Of a stretch of DNA of 64,000 nt, positions 47,905 to 57,699 are shown in pieces. Location: positions 4,620,501-4,684,500 of the forward strand of contig JAVHJL010000002.1 of the NCBI GenBank assembly GCA_036971715.1, in the 5' to 3' direction. The notes under the pieces are model-generated. The model worked only from the letters and a program-made list of their open reading frames with translations, did not search any database and was not told the DNA's origin. A program made the translations under genes and the position numbers. How positions within the stretch are numbered: the first letter of the stretch is position 1; each line of letters begins with the position of its first letter. The DNA comes from Arthrobotrys musiformis (taxonomy: Eukaryota; Ascomycota; Orbiliomycetes; Orbiliales; Orbiliaceae).

Positions 47905-48096
47905 TACATATTTTCTGTCGATCGTCTTGGCTAACAAGGGGGTATCAGCACGGTAGAAGGTTCGCTGAACCCAAGTAGGATTCTCGGAATCGACTTTTTC
48001 CCAGGCTCTAGGCCGGATTCGTCGTCTCGGTCAACGGGAGGTGTGCCCGGCACTTCGAGGTACCACTTGCCATTTTCAACTGATGCACTAGCCCCA

Positions 48097-48116
48097 GCCC
48101 TGGGCACGAGACCAAT
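48097..48116 (+). repeat. Dispersed motif, form CTGGGNACGAGACCA
   Basis: It reads gccctgggcacgagaccaat, a full match. Confidence 0.6.
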
Positions 48117-48919
48117 CCATCCCGGTTCGAGAGATCGACGTATTCAATGCTTACTATCGAAGATATTTGTTGCATCAATATGGGCTGGCAACGTAATCAT
48201 GTTGTGGGAGGTGCGGTTCGAACAAGACAAAATTGTTGCGAAGACGATCGACGATCCTAAATTACTTGAGAGAAATCCACTATGTCCGATCCTTGCTTGA
48301 GGAAATATATATAACAACAGGACACTTAACCGACACCGAGGCACTCATCCCCTAGACTAAGAAAGGACTGGGTAGCCTCAAATCAGCTAGACCTAGATAG
48401 GTCCAGCGTTTTTTTATATCGTCGTTGGTCTATAACTACTAAACCTTTCGTTCCGATACTTTACTCTTAGTTTCAAGATTCTATTTTGAATTTAAAAGGT
48501 GCGCAGGAATTCCCCTGATACCCTGTGGGAGTCCCTGCCCCAATGCACCCAAACTTAAGAACATTAATCGACGTTGCGATACGAAGACTGTTCAATGGCG
48601 CAAGCGAATCTTGGATGGGTTCGGAATATGTAGTCTTCCGTCGCAAAGTAATCCCTTCCTCGGGTTCAGGGCTTGCAGGCACCGTCATGTACGGTATGGC
48701 TGGCCATTAAATGCGCATATCGATAATACAAAAATACATGTGCGTGGGAATATAGAGTGTGGGGTAAATTTAAAATGGGGATGGAGATGGTGGTAGAAAT
48801 GACGATGGGGCCACAATCTCGCGCAGAAATTCTCTAGGACAATCAAGAGCTTTAGAGCTCTACGATGCCTTGCTGTCGTACTGGTCAGACTTTTTGATAT
48901 GGACCTTGGGACAGCGGGA

Positions 48920-48945
48920 GAGCATTCTGGTTTACGAGACAAGAA
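48920..48945 (+). repeat. Dispersed motif, second form
   Basis: It reads gcattctggtttacgagaca, then agaa, comparable to the inverted copy at 18476-18505 (TTCTGTTTTACGAGACA). Confidence 0.5.
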
Positions 48946-49311
48946 AATCGTGTATGGGAACTTCTTGGAGGTTTCGCAATCTGTATTTAATGCAGGAGAT
49001 ATTATTATTGGAAAATACCAAAGGGGTGTCGATTGAGTTATTGTTTTAGAGGGAGAGGTTGGAGACTCGGAAGGTTGGTGGTACGATTTTTTTAGGGTCA
49101 TATAGCGTAAAGCGCCGTTTGATTTATGACATGAAATCAACCTAGGGGGTAGTTTGCATCTAGTAATTATTGATAGCGCGTCTAAGTTCAAGTTCAACAT
49201 AATGAGAAAACCATAGGGCAATGTACTATACAGTTCCGATTATCTACATTCAAACTAGAGCTATTGCTTGGGTTCCTTAATTCTAGGACCGGAGCATTAA
49301 TTATAATCTGG

Positions 49312-49953
49312 TTATCCATCAAAATTTGCAACCCAGTAGGTTTTGAGCCATCTCAAGCATAGGCAACACACTCCGTCCGACGATTCGTCATCGTCTTGTT
49401 CCGAGGGTTCGGGTTTCTCAACCTCATACTCTCTAACTTTCACCCGGAACCCCTTTTGAATCAGGCACTCCTCTGCTGGTAAGGGCTGCGAGCTGATATT
49501 GCTCTGTGGAGAGCTTTCTGCTGGCGAGCCTTTTGGATAAAACACGCCTTCTGTAAATGACAACGCCGATTTATGCCCCGCATGGCAGTACTCGTCGACA
49601 AAGTAGTCCTCATCATCCAACTCAGCGCCAACTTCGAAGTAAGAATGGTCTGACTCTTCGAGAATAGGATTTCGTGCGGCGATATCGATACTCGCGAGCG
49701 CGCTTATGGATTGAGCTGTGCCCCCAAGTCTGGGATACCAGGACCCGCAGGTGGTTTCGATTATGATTGGAATTCCTGTTCTGGTTTTGGATTCCGCTGT
49801 GAGAGGCGACTTGCCATCAAATTTCCCCGATGGGGATTGGCTCCTAAGTTCCGTTTCAGTAATAACGGTGGGGATTACCAAGCTTGTCGGTATGTTTGGG
49901 GGTCTTCGGGAAATCGGGCTCGACGCTGGGGAGCTTTGGTTGGAAGGGGGCAT
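49312..49953 (-). CDS. Putative small unknown protein, acidic, cysteine-rich C-terminus
   Basis: 213 aa from the first in-frame ATG (49951-49953, MPPSNQSSPASSPISRR). The N-terminus is Ser/Pro-rich, followed by an acidic stretch (ELDDEDYFVDEYCHAGHKSA), a second acidic stretch (SEQDDDESSDG), and a CCLCLRW near the C-terminus ending ANFDG. There is no signal peptide and no known domain. The coding-like composition argues for a gene, but no neighbour or family supports it, and an upstream exon is possible because the frame stays open to 49995. Confidence 0.45.
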   Translation of the reverse strand: MPPSNQSSPASSPISRRPPNIPTSLVIPTVITETELRSQSPSGKFDGKSPLTAESKTRTGIPIIIETTCGSWYPRLGGTAQSISALASIDIAARNPILEESDHSYFEVGAELDDEDYFVDEYCHAGHKSALSFTEGVFYPKGSPAESSPQSNISSQPLPAEECLIQKGFRVKVREYEVEKPEPSEQDDDESSDGVCCLCLRWLKTYWVANFDG

Positions 49954-51292
49954 ATTTGCGTTGTCTGAGTTGCAAAGTTCTGTGTAACAGTGCAAGGAAC
50001 GTCAAGTTCTTAGTTGGGAAGTCGGACAGGATAGGTAGTGGTCCCAAAACGGCGTTAAAGCCAAAAAGAATCGATTATGATAGTTTTGGAATCTTCTATT
50101 TCTTGGATGTTTACTCCTAGGTCTGGGTAAGAGACAAGACGTTCAATACGATTCGAATGAGAAGAGTAAAAGGTTGGACCTGGAATTTCACGGAGCTTTA
50201 TACTTGACCCATGGGGAAACGCCTGGGGGCCATGCCGTCGATGGATATCCGGATTTTGATTACTTCGGTCTTCACCATAGCTATTGTAAGCGCCCAAGTG
50301 GCCCATTATAACTTACAACAAATACCCATTCGTAACCTTTGTGGAGACGGCTTCGTCTTTTTTCAGTATAACGCTCGCAAAAGTTATAGCCTTGGCGGTT
50401 GGCGGCTTGTCTTGACTGTTGCCATCCGGCTGAAATTTTACGTTGGGTCTTTTATCGTAACATTAAATTTATGGCCGTGGCGGACTGCTCAGGGAATGTT
50501 GGCTATGGGGATCCTAAAAGAAATGCCAACAATCAGTGGCTTTTTACGAGGTTGGAGTTGTATACATGTAGAAATCTGTATACGAAATAACAACAGCACG
50601 AGCAACTTTTATGAGAAAGCGTGACGACCAAATGTTGCAGACGATTAGTTCCGATGATTCCCTAGAAGAAAATTCTACGAGAAATTAGTGCTAATATCAT
50701 GAAAGTATGGCGCTTCAGCATCCAATTCCTTCCGTCTACTTAGGATAAATCCGTATAGATCTATAAATAAAATGAGATAGCGACCGAGTCTCTAAATTTA
50801 TAATGGAAGTGTGTGGATACGCATATGCCGGATAGACTAAATATGTTTGTGGTATTTTCAGTAAGCCTGTGTTGCAGCTGGAATGGGTCTGAAGCCAACC
50901 TGCAGGTCGTACGGGTCACTCGCTTTACACAGACATTTGGTTATAAAAACTAATGTACAATGCAATATTGCCAATCTAAGATTAGTGAATATCAAAGCTA
51001 GGCCGGGGATTAGGTTGCAGAGCTCTCTGCTCCATGTTACCTAAGGAAACAAGACTGAGAGCTTGCAGCTTGAATGCAAGCTTAAGGTGGGCGTCGACTA
51101 AGCCGCCTAATTAGCTTAATTGAGGGCAATGAAGCGGTAAATAGCTATAAGTACAGCCCAATGAGCGGGTTTGATGCAGCCTTGTACATGCACGTGGAAG
51201 GCGTTTAACTCATGGCTTTTGTATTCTCGAAGACGCTATGGACGTCTTGTATAGACGATATTTAGGCCATATGCATTCGGTGACTATCGATA
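49954..51292. other. Spacer with a doubtful broken small gene
   Basis: It contains the candidate at 50211-50624 and a diverged motif-like GTCTGGGTAAGAGACAAGAC (50121-50140). A TATAAGT at about 51150-51156 could serve the gene at 51293. Nothing else is seen. Confidence 0.4.
50211..50624 (+). pseudogene. Possible small secreted protein gene, split between two frames
   Basis: From ATG 50211 (or 50232/50241) the frame encodes a signal peptide-like start (MDIRILITSVFTIAIVSAQ) and VAHYNLQQIPIRNLCGDGF. It then continues to 50624 in a sequence that loses protein character. From about 50399 a second frame, without its own convincing ATG, encodes a better-looking end (ADCSGNVGYGDPKRNANNQW, then YTCRNLYTK, stop at 50590). 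I found no canonical intron joining them, so a frameshifted remnant of a cysteine-containing secreted protein is the simplest reading. It could also be an intact gene with an unusual intron. Confidence 0.35.
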
Positions 51293-54200
51293 ATGGATAA
51301 ACGACAAAACCAAAGCCTGAACGGGTTACCACGATACTATTCCCGGTTTTTGTTTCTTTTTATTTTTCTCCTCTTTAGCGAAAACGTGGCGGCATGGTAC
51401 CAATTAAATCTATTCAAGGATCGGGAGGATTGGTGGACGCGGCCGGACATTAGCTCTCCAAATGAGATCATCGTTCAAGAAGGCAAAGGGCAGGCATGTG
51501 CCGTTGTTAATAGGCCAATTAAAGACACGACGATGGACGTTGTAGTGATATGGAATCGCCCGGATGTTAGAGGCACAGTTGTAAAAGCGGTGGCTTTCTA
51601 CGACGATAAGAATTGCGGCACCAAACCCGACCCCACGACCAGAGAGTTACCAATACCAACGGCCATCCTTGTATTGGACGTGGCCAATCCAAATTCAATT
51701 TCCGTTTTCAACCTTGCCTCTCAGAATTTGGGGTTCCTATGGGGAAGCTATCGGTCAATTGATCTAATAGCCGAACGGCAGCCGAGGAGGATCCTCGGCC
51801 AGTTCGTCGGACAGGATCTCTCTGGTACCATTATTCAGAGAGATCCTAATCCCACGTCCCCTGATAAACCCTACAAAGAACCGATTCGTATTATTAAGAC
51901 GATGAAAACCGAACAGTTTGATCCTTTAAGGAGTACGCCGAGTATAAATGCACTATTGTGGCACGTAGGAGAGGTATCACTCCTTTCTGTGGAAGCAACG
52001 CGAGAACCTCGAATAGTTCAGATGACGAGGATGTTAATGGACAGGATATCACGAGATCTCGAAGAGGAGAGAGTGCGGGGGGAGGCAGTCCGGAAAGGTT
52101 TAGCCACAACATCTGCAGCAGTAGGAGGAACCACGGATTCAACACTCAGGGCATCTGGTGGGCCCTTTCAAGGGCCCTTTATGCCGCAAGGATACACGAA
52201 TACAAACTTTGACCCGCAAAGAAAAATTCTAGACCCGGTTTCGTCGTATGATGGTCGGCCGCGTATTGATATTCCGGCTAATCAAAACATGGCCACACAA
52301 ATGTCTGAGGCCTATCATTATCCAAATTCGAATAGTTTCCCTCAGGGCACGTCTGGGGGACAGCTGTACCAGACATATAATCTCAATCCGCGAACAACCG
52401 GGCAATACCCAACCGAGCAGCTGCAGAGTGAGATGTTACAGAGATACTCGCCAAACGGTAATCCGACAAGTCCGCGGGGTAGCATGGCGCAGTCTAATGT
52501 TCGTGGCTTCAATACGCCGCCGGTGGGTGGGGCTCGAGGAGTGAGCCCTACCTCCAATATAAGGAGTGATTACATACCGGGTGCGGGCACCCAACAACCA
52601 ACATTGTTGAATCCTACTAGTGCTTCAATTCCAGGTAGAGTTGAGACAGTGGATACTTCGAGAGATCGAATGATTACAGAGGAGCCGGCGACTGGGAATG
52701 CCAACCAAAACAATATTCCAGATTCAACCACACAACAAGAAACGCGGCCCCAAAACACATATATCTTACCAAGCCCTTTGCCTATGAGGCTGCATCCCGA
52801 CCTCTTGCAGGCCTTATATAGAGGGGATGATCCGAGAGAACTGGAAAAGAGACCGCCTGACACGAGTGCTATTTTACAATCATACCTGGCACAACAAGAT
52901 AAAAAGAAATGGCTAGATACATTTATAGCTATCACGAGATCTGTGAATAAGGTTTACACAATAGCGAAACAACTGTATGACCTTGGTGAAAGAGGCGGGA
53001 TCCCTCCAACAGCGCTGGTAGGGGGTGGGCAAGGGGCGGAGAGGATGCCACAAGTCCAGAATCCGCCACCCAGCGGCTCCGTTAACCAGCTTCCAAGGGG
53101 TAGCCAACCTCAAAGCAATGAATTTCCACAAGCCGATATCGATAGCCAACTTAACCGGGGCCAGCAACCGACTTCTTCAAATGTAGGACCAGGCACAGAA
53201 GGTCACCGCCCCGGCGAGATGCAAATAGAAGCTCCTCGACAACAAGCGCAAGCACCAACTAATGGGATCCGCCAACCACCCATGGGGTATACTGGCCCTG
53301 GAAACTACCTACCCACTCAAGCACAATCGGGTCCCGAAAACACAGGCCCTCAAATGGGACAAACCGGTTCTCGTGGAGGGCTATCGACAGGCCAGCAAAT
53401 GCAGCCAATGCAGCAAGCGCAGCCCTTAGATTTAAATCCAAACCGCTCACAAGGTCAAGGCGCCCGGCCCCAGACAGGACTGAACACAGTTTCGCAAGAA
53501 CCCGCGCAACAAGGTCCCGGAAATGCGCAAAGGCTGCCTGAGCCAAGCAATTCTGGACGACGGCAAATGATAACTGAGGGACCAGGAATTGAAGAGCTTT
53601 CAACTCCAGGCGTCTTCAGGTTGAGTATGCCTCGAAACAATGTCCAACAACAAGGCGGGCGCGAGCCTTTACCTCAACAATTCACCGTGCAAAATGCTCC
53701 AGCGCAGGGTATATTGAGGACGGGGAATGTTCCAATCCTTACCTCTGAAAGCACAATTCCATCTCAACGAGAGGGACCACCGAGAATAGAGTTGGGCCAG
53801 CCCCAAAGCAACAACGTTCAATGGTTGCGAGAACAGCTTAATCCTTTTGAAAGACAATCGATCCCACCGTCCCAAGGCCAAGCGCCTTCCGGGTTGGTTT
53901 CTGAATACGAACAGTCACCTCGCGCCAGGGAACAAGACCAACAGGGAGATCAAAGCGGGATACCTGAATATATTCCATCCCCGGACGCAGCATTCCCAGA
54001 TTGGGATGAAGACTATAATCCACTCGCAGCGAACAGCTTAGCCAGTGGGAACAACCTGGGAACAGGTGATAATGGCACGGGTGCCTCGTCGAATCCAGAA
54101 AACATCCCTACCATGTTCCAACGTGCCTCGTCGCCTAGAGAGGATGATATTCCACAAGAGGGGACGCTATCCCGGTCTCAAAGTAATCAACAACTATTCA

Positions 54201-55513
54201 ACGGGCCCTCGGTCGGTCAACTGCGCCCTAGCCCATCCCGGGGGCTTCGTAGCTCACCAGCTGAGCAAGCACAAAACCAAGAGTCCGGCCAGCGGCGCAG
54301 CTCTGCCCCCTTTAGAATAGAGCGGTTCCCACCGAGGCCCGTCCCAGTGACATCTGGATCTACGCAAACTTTGCCCCTCAGTCAACAGCAAAGAGCGACT
54401 GCGAGCGACTCCGATATTAATAGACCGAGTGCAGAGATAATTCAGGGCTCAGTTATCGAAGAGGAGGTACCACAAGAGTCTGGCGCCGACTCTGAATTGA
54501 TAGAGGTGAATCAAAGACCAGAGATATTCAACAGGGAACAGAATTTGGGTCCTGAAATGATCCTTTTCATGTATAGCCAAGAGGAAGTGGCCCCAGTGTC
54601 GGCCCAATCGGTCATCGATGAAGTAAGCGGCGGCTCGCCCCGAGCTAGCGCCCAGCAAGGGAACTCGAATAGACAAAGGGTTGGCCCAACCATGGTACTA
54701 GAAGAGGGGCTCGATCCCGAATTCCAAGATATGGTTCGCGATATAATTTGGGGCAAACAACCTCCTCCCGATGAAATGGCCCAATTAACACAGGCAAATG
54801 TTCCTCCCCCGGACCCTGTCATAACTGATGAAGAACTCCTACGCCCTCCCCCGATGAGGGTACCTCCTCAAGGGCTTCGAGTCATAAAGCCTGACTTGAC
54901 AGATCCTCCTATACCGGGACTCAACTTAGCGCATGAATATGGCAAAATATTATCTCAGCTGCGACAATTTGACAACCTCCAGCGACAGCCAGACGCACAG
55001 AGAATACCGGGATATATAACACCTAAATTTCTACGGTCAGAGAGACCAGACCCGCCGGTTAATCCGTTCTTGGAGGAAGACACCAGGCCATTGAATCCTT
55101 CTGCGATGATGAGGAGCCTCAACCCTGATTGGATGAAGACGAGAATATGGGACACGGAATACAAATTTACCGATCCCATGTTGGATAGGGAATTTGCACA
55201 GCAGCTATTACAAGAAGAGAGAGATAGAAGAGAAAACGAATTGTTTGCCGATCCTTTTAAAGCGTGGCGAAGCCACTTGAAATCTATTGCGGAGTTCCAG
55301 CAGCAGAAGAGACCAGGGCCTAGGGACATTCCTTCCTGGCAGGGACCATCTTTTTTGAGTGATGAAACAGCGCCGAGTCTTGATGTCAATAGGGTTGTGA
55401 CGGGAGAGCAAGTTGTGAATACAGACAACGCTCAAGACAATGATGATCAGGAGTGGAACGAGGCCGAGGACTCGTTGGTATCGAAGAAGCGGAAGCTGAA
55501 CCCTGGGCCTTAG
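51293..55513 (+). CDS. Very large secreted, mostly disordered Gln/Pro-rich protein
   Basis: This is a single exon of 1406 aa from ATG 51293. A basic start and a hydrophobic core (FLFLFIFLLFSENVAA) form a signal peptide ending near residue 34. A folded N-terminal domain (about 35-165) contains VVVIWNRPDVRGTVVKAVAF and two conserved cysteines; it is shared with the next gene downstream. A short helical region follows (about 235-270), then long Gln/Pro/Ser/Asn/Gly-rich tracts, a helical island (about 515-590, KKKWLDTFIAITRSVNKVYT), more disorder to about 1130, and a Pro/Asp/Glu-rich C-terminal segment. The protein ends SLVSKKRKLNPGP, a basic nuclear-signal-like tail that is odd for a secreted protein. 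It could be an extracellular matrix or adhesive component, or an effector. No named family is recognised. Confidence 0.82.
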   Translation: MDKRQNQSLNGLPRYYSRFLFLFIFLLFSENVAAWYQLNLFKDREDWWTRPDISSPNEIIVQEGKGQACAVVNRPIKDTTMDVVVIWNRPDVRGTVVKAVAFYDDKNCGTKPDPTTRELPIPTAILVLDVANPNSISVFNLASQNLGFLWGSYRSIDLIAERQPRRILGQFVGQDLSGTIIQRDPNPTSPDKPYKEPIRIIKTMKTEQFDPLRSTPSINALLWHVGEVSLLSVEATREPRIVQMTRMLMDRISRDLEEERVRGEAVRKGLATTSAAVGGTTDSTLRASGGPFQGPFMPQGYTNTNFDPQRKILDPVSSYDGRPRIDIPANQNMATQMSEAYHYPNSNSFPQGTSGGQLYQTYNLNPRTTGQYPTEQLQSEMLQRYSPNGNPTSPRGSMAQSNVRGFNTPPVGGARGVSPTSNIRSDYIPGAGTQQPTLLNPTSASIPGRVETVDTSRDRMITEEPATGNANQNNIPDSTTQQETRPQNTYILPSPLPMRLHPDLLQALYRGDDPRELEKRPPDTSAILQSYLAQQDKKKWLDTFIAITRSVNKVYTIAKQLYDLGERGGIPPTALVGGGQGAERMPQVQNPPPSGSVNQLPRGSQPQSNEFPQADIDSQLNRGQQPTSSNVGPGTEGHRPGEMQIEAPRQQAQAPTNGIRQPPMGYTGPGNYLPTQAQSGPENTGPQMGQTGSRGGLSTGQQMQPMQQAQPLDLNPNRSQGQGARPQTGLNTVSQEPAQQGPGNAQRLPEPSNSGRRQMITEGPGIEELSTPGVFRLSMPRNNVQQQGGREPLPQQFTVQNAPAQGILRTGNVPILTSESTIPSQREGPPRIELGQPQSNNVQWLREQLNPFERQSIPPSQGQAPSGLVSEYEQSPRAREQDQQGDQSGIPEYIPSPDAAFPDWDEDYNPLAANSLASGNNLGTGDNGTGASSNPENIPTMFQRASSPREDDIPQEGTLSRSQSNQQLFNGPSVGQLRPSPSRGLRSSPAEQAQNQESGQRRSSAPFRIERFPPRPVPVTSGSTQTLPLSQQQRATASDSDINRPSAEIIQGSVIEEEVPQESGADSELIEVNQRPEIFNREQNLGPEMILFMYSQEEVAPVSAQSVIDEVSGGSPRASAQQGNSNRQRVGPTMVLEEGLDPEFQDMVRDIIWGKQPPPDEMAQLTQANVPPPDPVITDEELLRPPPMRVPPQGLRVIKPDLTDPPIPGLNLAHEYGKILSQLRQFDNLQRQPDAQRIPGYITPKFLRSERPDPPVNPFLEEDTRPLNPSAMMRSLNPDWMKTRIWDTEYKFTDPMLDREFAQQLLQEERDRRENELFADPFKAWRSHLKSIAEFQQQKRPGPRDIPSWQGPSFLSDETAPSLDVNRVVTGEQVVNTDNAQDNDDQEWNEAEDSLVSKKRKLNPGP

Positions 55514-56085
55514 AGGATAAATATGTGCGTGGGAGCATGTACGGGTACTTCAAGAATTTACAGAATTTTAAAACGTTTTATTTCACAGGCCTAGTTCTAT
55601 ACTATGATTATACATCACGAGTAACCCGTATACCTAGTCATTAGCCTAACCTGCTAGTTTATAGGGCATATATAATATATATCTGAGATCTAAATTGAAA
55701 TATTAAGTGATAGGTCGAACTACATGTTATAATTGTAGGTGACCGGTCGCGATCTACATATCCCAAGACGTCTAGACTTGCGATACTAGAAAGCTTTCAA
55801 AAAGCTAATCTTATAGCTATGACAATCGGCTATCTAGATACGAGTCGGGGTACGAGCGGATAGGAGATGTATTTGTAGCCGAAACCGGAGTGAACAATTC
55901 AAAGGCCGGCTTGCTAGATATATGTATACATTTTATAAATTTAGGAATTAATTTTGGCGAGGGAATTCGCGCGCTTTTATGGTGCCACGCAAGGCAAATT
56001 TCAATCAATTAGCCAAATGTTGTGATCCTGTGTTAAAGTCTTACTACTTGTACCTGCTCCGGCCAAACCTGGTTAAATATGCATC
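55514..56085. other. Spacer between the two related secreted-protein genes
   Basis: AT-rich, no gene. The two flanking genes point the same way, 572 bp apart. Confidence 0.5.
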
Positions 56086-57699
56086 ATGAGGCCCGAGCCG
56101 GTTACCGATAAGATTTCGTGGGTCCTGTCTCTATTCTTTCTTTTCGCAGATACGGTTTGCTCCTTTTATCTCGAGGCGGCAGTCGACAATGGGGAATACT
56201 TCAGCCGCCCCTACCCGCTCAAAAGCGGCAACGGCAAGCCCGAGGTTCAGGGCCTATATCAGTGCATTACGGGTAGCGACCTCGTCCGCGATCACCCTCT
56301 CGAGGGTGTCGCCGTTTGGAATCGGCCAGGAAGCCAGCCTACTCTCGCCGTAGCACTCTACGCCGGCAGCGCTTGCACGAGAACTCGCGTAGGTGGGAAG
56401 TCTCTCCCACTAATTATGATGTTGCTTGATCCGAACCGAATACGCGGCGTACATGTCGTGAATCTTAAAGCTTATGGGCTATCGCCAGAGTGCAAGAGTT
56501 GGCAGGGAGTGAAGGTTCAGGACGAGATGAAGCCAGGTGGGGCATTGCATGGATACGACAGGCCGCAATTGCTCCCAGGAAGCTTGGTGTATTGGGACAG
56601 CGAGGGCATGCGCCGTGTAGGGGTTAACGCAGTGAAATGGGTCAACGCAATTCCTTACGAGCCGTTGACGACGAAACGACAGATTTCGCAATATATCAGA
56701 GAGCTCGTGGAGGTTCGCGTCAACCCTGGGCTAGCCGCTGCTCCCGAGAACGCGGATGCGAAGGTGGTCATGGAAAATATTAATGGTTTTCTTGGGATTG
56801 GAGGAGATTCGATAAAGGATGCGCCGTTCTCTAGAGAGTTCTTGCCACAACTGAAAATGGGTATCGCCGATAGCTACGAACCTTTGCAAACGATACAAGA
56901 CATGATTGGTTGGGGCGTTAGACTTCCAATAATGGCGGCCGGGGCCCAAACCTTAGCCGCGAAGAAGCCCGACCAACTGATTGCAGACCTCGAAGCCTTA
57001 ATTGCGGATAAAAAGACGACGGCCCAAGATATTGAAACCAGGAAGATACCAATGGAAGAGCTTATTAGTAGTTTTAATCAAGTCTTGGATCGACCGGAGT
57101 ATAAGAGAGCGTGGTACCAGAGGTTCGAGTCTCAGATGACATTCAACCTGCAGGTATTGGCAAATGCGTGGAGAATATTTTGGGCATGGGAAAAGGCAAA
57201 TTCTGAGCTTGATATAGCACGCCCGGCTGGCGGAAACACTAGCGGGGGCCAAAATACATCAAATAGAGGCAGATCTAGAAATGGAGGGGTGGCATCAGCC
57301 CCAAGCGGGACTCGAACGACAGGTAAGAATTTGGCGAGAGCGAGGGCCAACCAACTCGACCCCAATCGCGTGGAAATAGAAGAGGTCGTGGGGGACGAGG
57401 TAGAGGAGATCAGCCGTAGCTTCCACGATAGCGGTAATAAGGTTTACGAGATAATTGATGATAATATTCATGTGGAGAGGTCACCATCGGTGGAGGTTAG
57501 AGCTGGTGGGTCCGGGCCCGAGGGAAATTCCCCTCCTGGAATGGGGTCTGGAGTCAGCGAGTTTTTTGGAGACATGCCAGAGCAAGTGAGGCAGGAGGAT
57601 GATTTGCCCTATTTGACTTTTGATATGATAGCAGCTACCATAGACGAACTTGTGCCACCCGATAACACGATGGGATCTTATGGGAACAACAACCCCTAA
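56086..57699 (+). CDS. Secreted protein related to the upstream 1406-aa protein
   Basis: This is a single exon of 537 aa from ATG 56086. The signal peptide core is WVLSLFFLFADTVCSF. The N-terminal domain (about residues 30-150) has GVAVWNRPGSQPTLAVALYA, then a Cys, then a Leu/Met-rich strand and VHVVNLKAYGL. This parallels VVVIWNRP, AVAFYDDKNC and ISVFNLASQNL in the gene upstream, so the two are paralogues over this domain. A helical region (about 205-390) contains IKDAPFSREFLP and LDRPEYKRAWYQRFESQM, which resemble the protein at 27738-28852. The rest is a disordered Gly/Ser/Glu-rich tail. It lacks the huge Gln-rich expansion of its neighbour. Its role is unknown; a lineage-specific secreted family is inferred. 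Confidence 0.82.
   Translation: MRPEPVTDKISWVLSLFFLFADTVCSFYLEAAVDNGEYFSRPYPLKSGNGKPEVQGLYQCITGSDLVRDHPLEGVAVWNRPGSQPTLAVALYAGSACTRTRVGGKSLPLIMMLLDPNRIRGVHVVNLKAYGLSPECKSWQGVKVQDEMKPGGALHGYDRPQLLPGSLVYWDSEGMRRVGVNAVKWVNAIPYEPLTTKRQISQYIRELVEVRVNPGLAAAPENADAKVVMENINGFLGIGGDSIKDAPFSREFLPQLKMGIADSYEPLQTIQDMIGWGVRLPIMAAGAQTLAAKKPDQLIADLEALIADKKTTAQDIETRKIPMEELISSFNQVLDRPEYKRAWYQRFESQMTFNLQVLANAWRIFWAWEKANSELDIARPAGGNTSGGQNTSNRGRSRNGGVASAPSGTRTTGKNLARARANQLDPNRVEIEEVVGDEVEEISRSFHDSGNKVYEIIDDNIHVERSPSVEVRAGGSGPEGNSPPGMGSGVSEFFGDMPEQVRQEDDLPYLTFDMIAATIDELVPPDNTMGSYGNNNP

Larger units (their letters stand above)
45185..49311. other. Gene-poor spacer
   Basis: 45185-46100 is T-rich 3' flank of the CLIP gene, with GAGCTA repeats near 45797-45815. 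Further on lie ACGTACGTACGTAC near 46700, a GC-rich hairpin (47178-47211) and motif copies at 47359-47368, 47878-47904 (inverted pair), 48097-48116 and 48920-48945. The longest ORF (48685-49221, minus) has no early ATG and no domain. No gene is supported. Confidence 0.5.

Noticed and set aside
48201..48230. GGTTCGAAC resembling a tRNA B box
   Set aside because: No A box or cloverleaf can be folded around it; the same holds for similar sequences near 7912 and 13371.
48685..49221. 178-codon minus-strand ORF
   Set aside because: It begins at a TTG, has no early ATG, signal peptide or domain, and its Thr/Ser/Pro/His mix looks like random AT-rich DNA.
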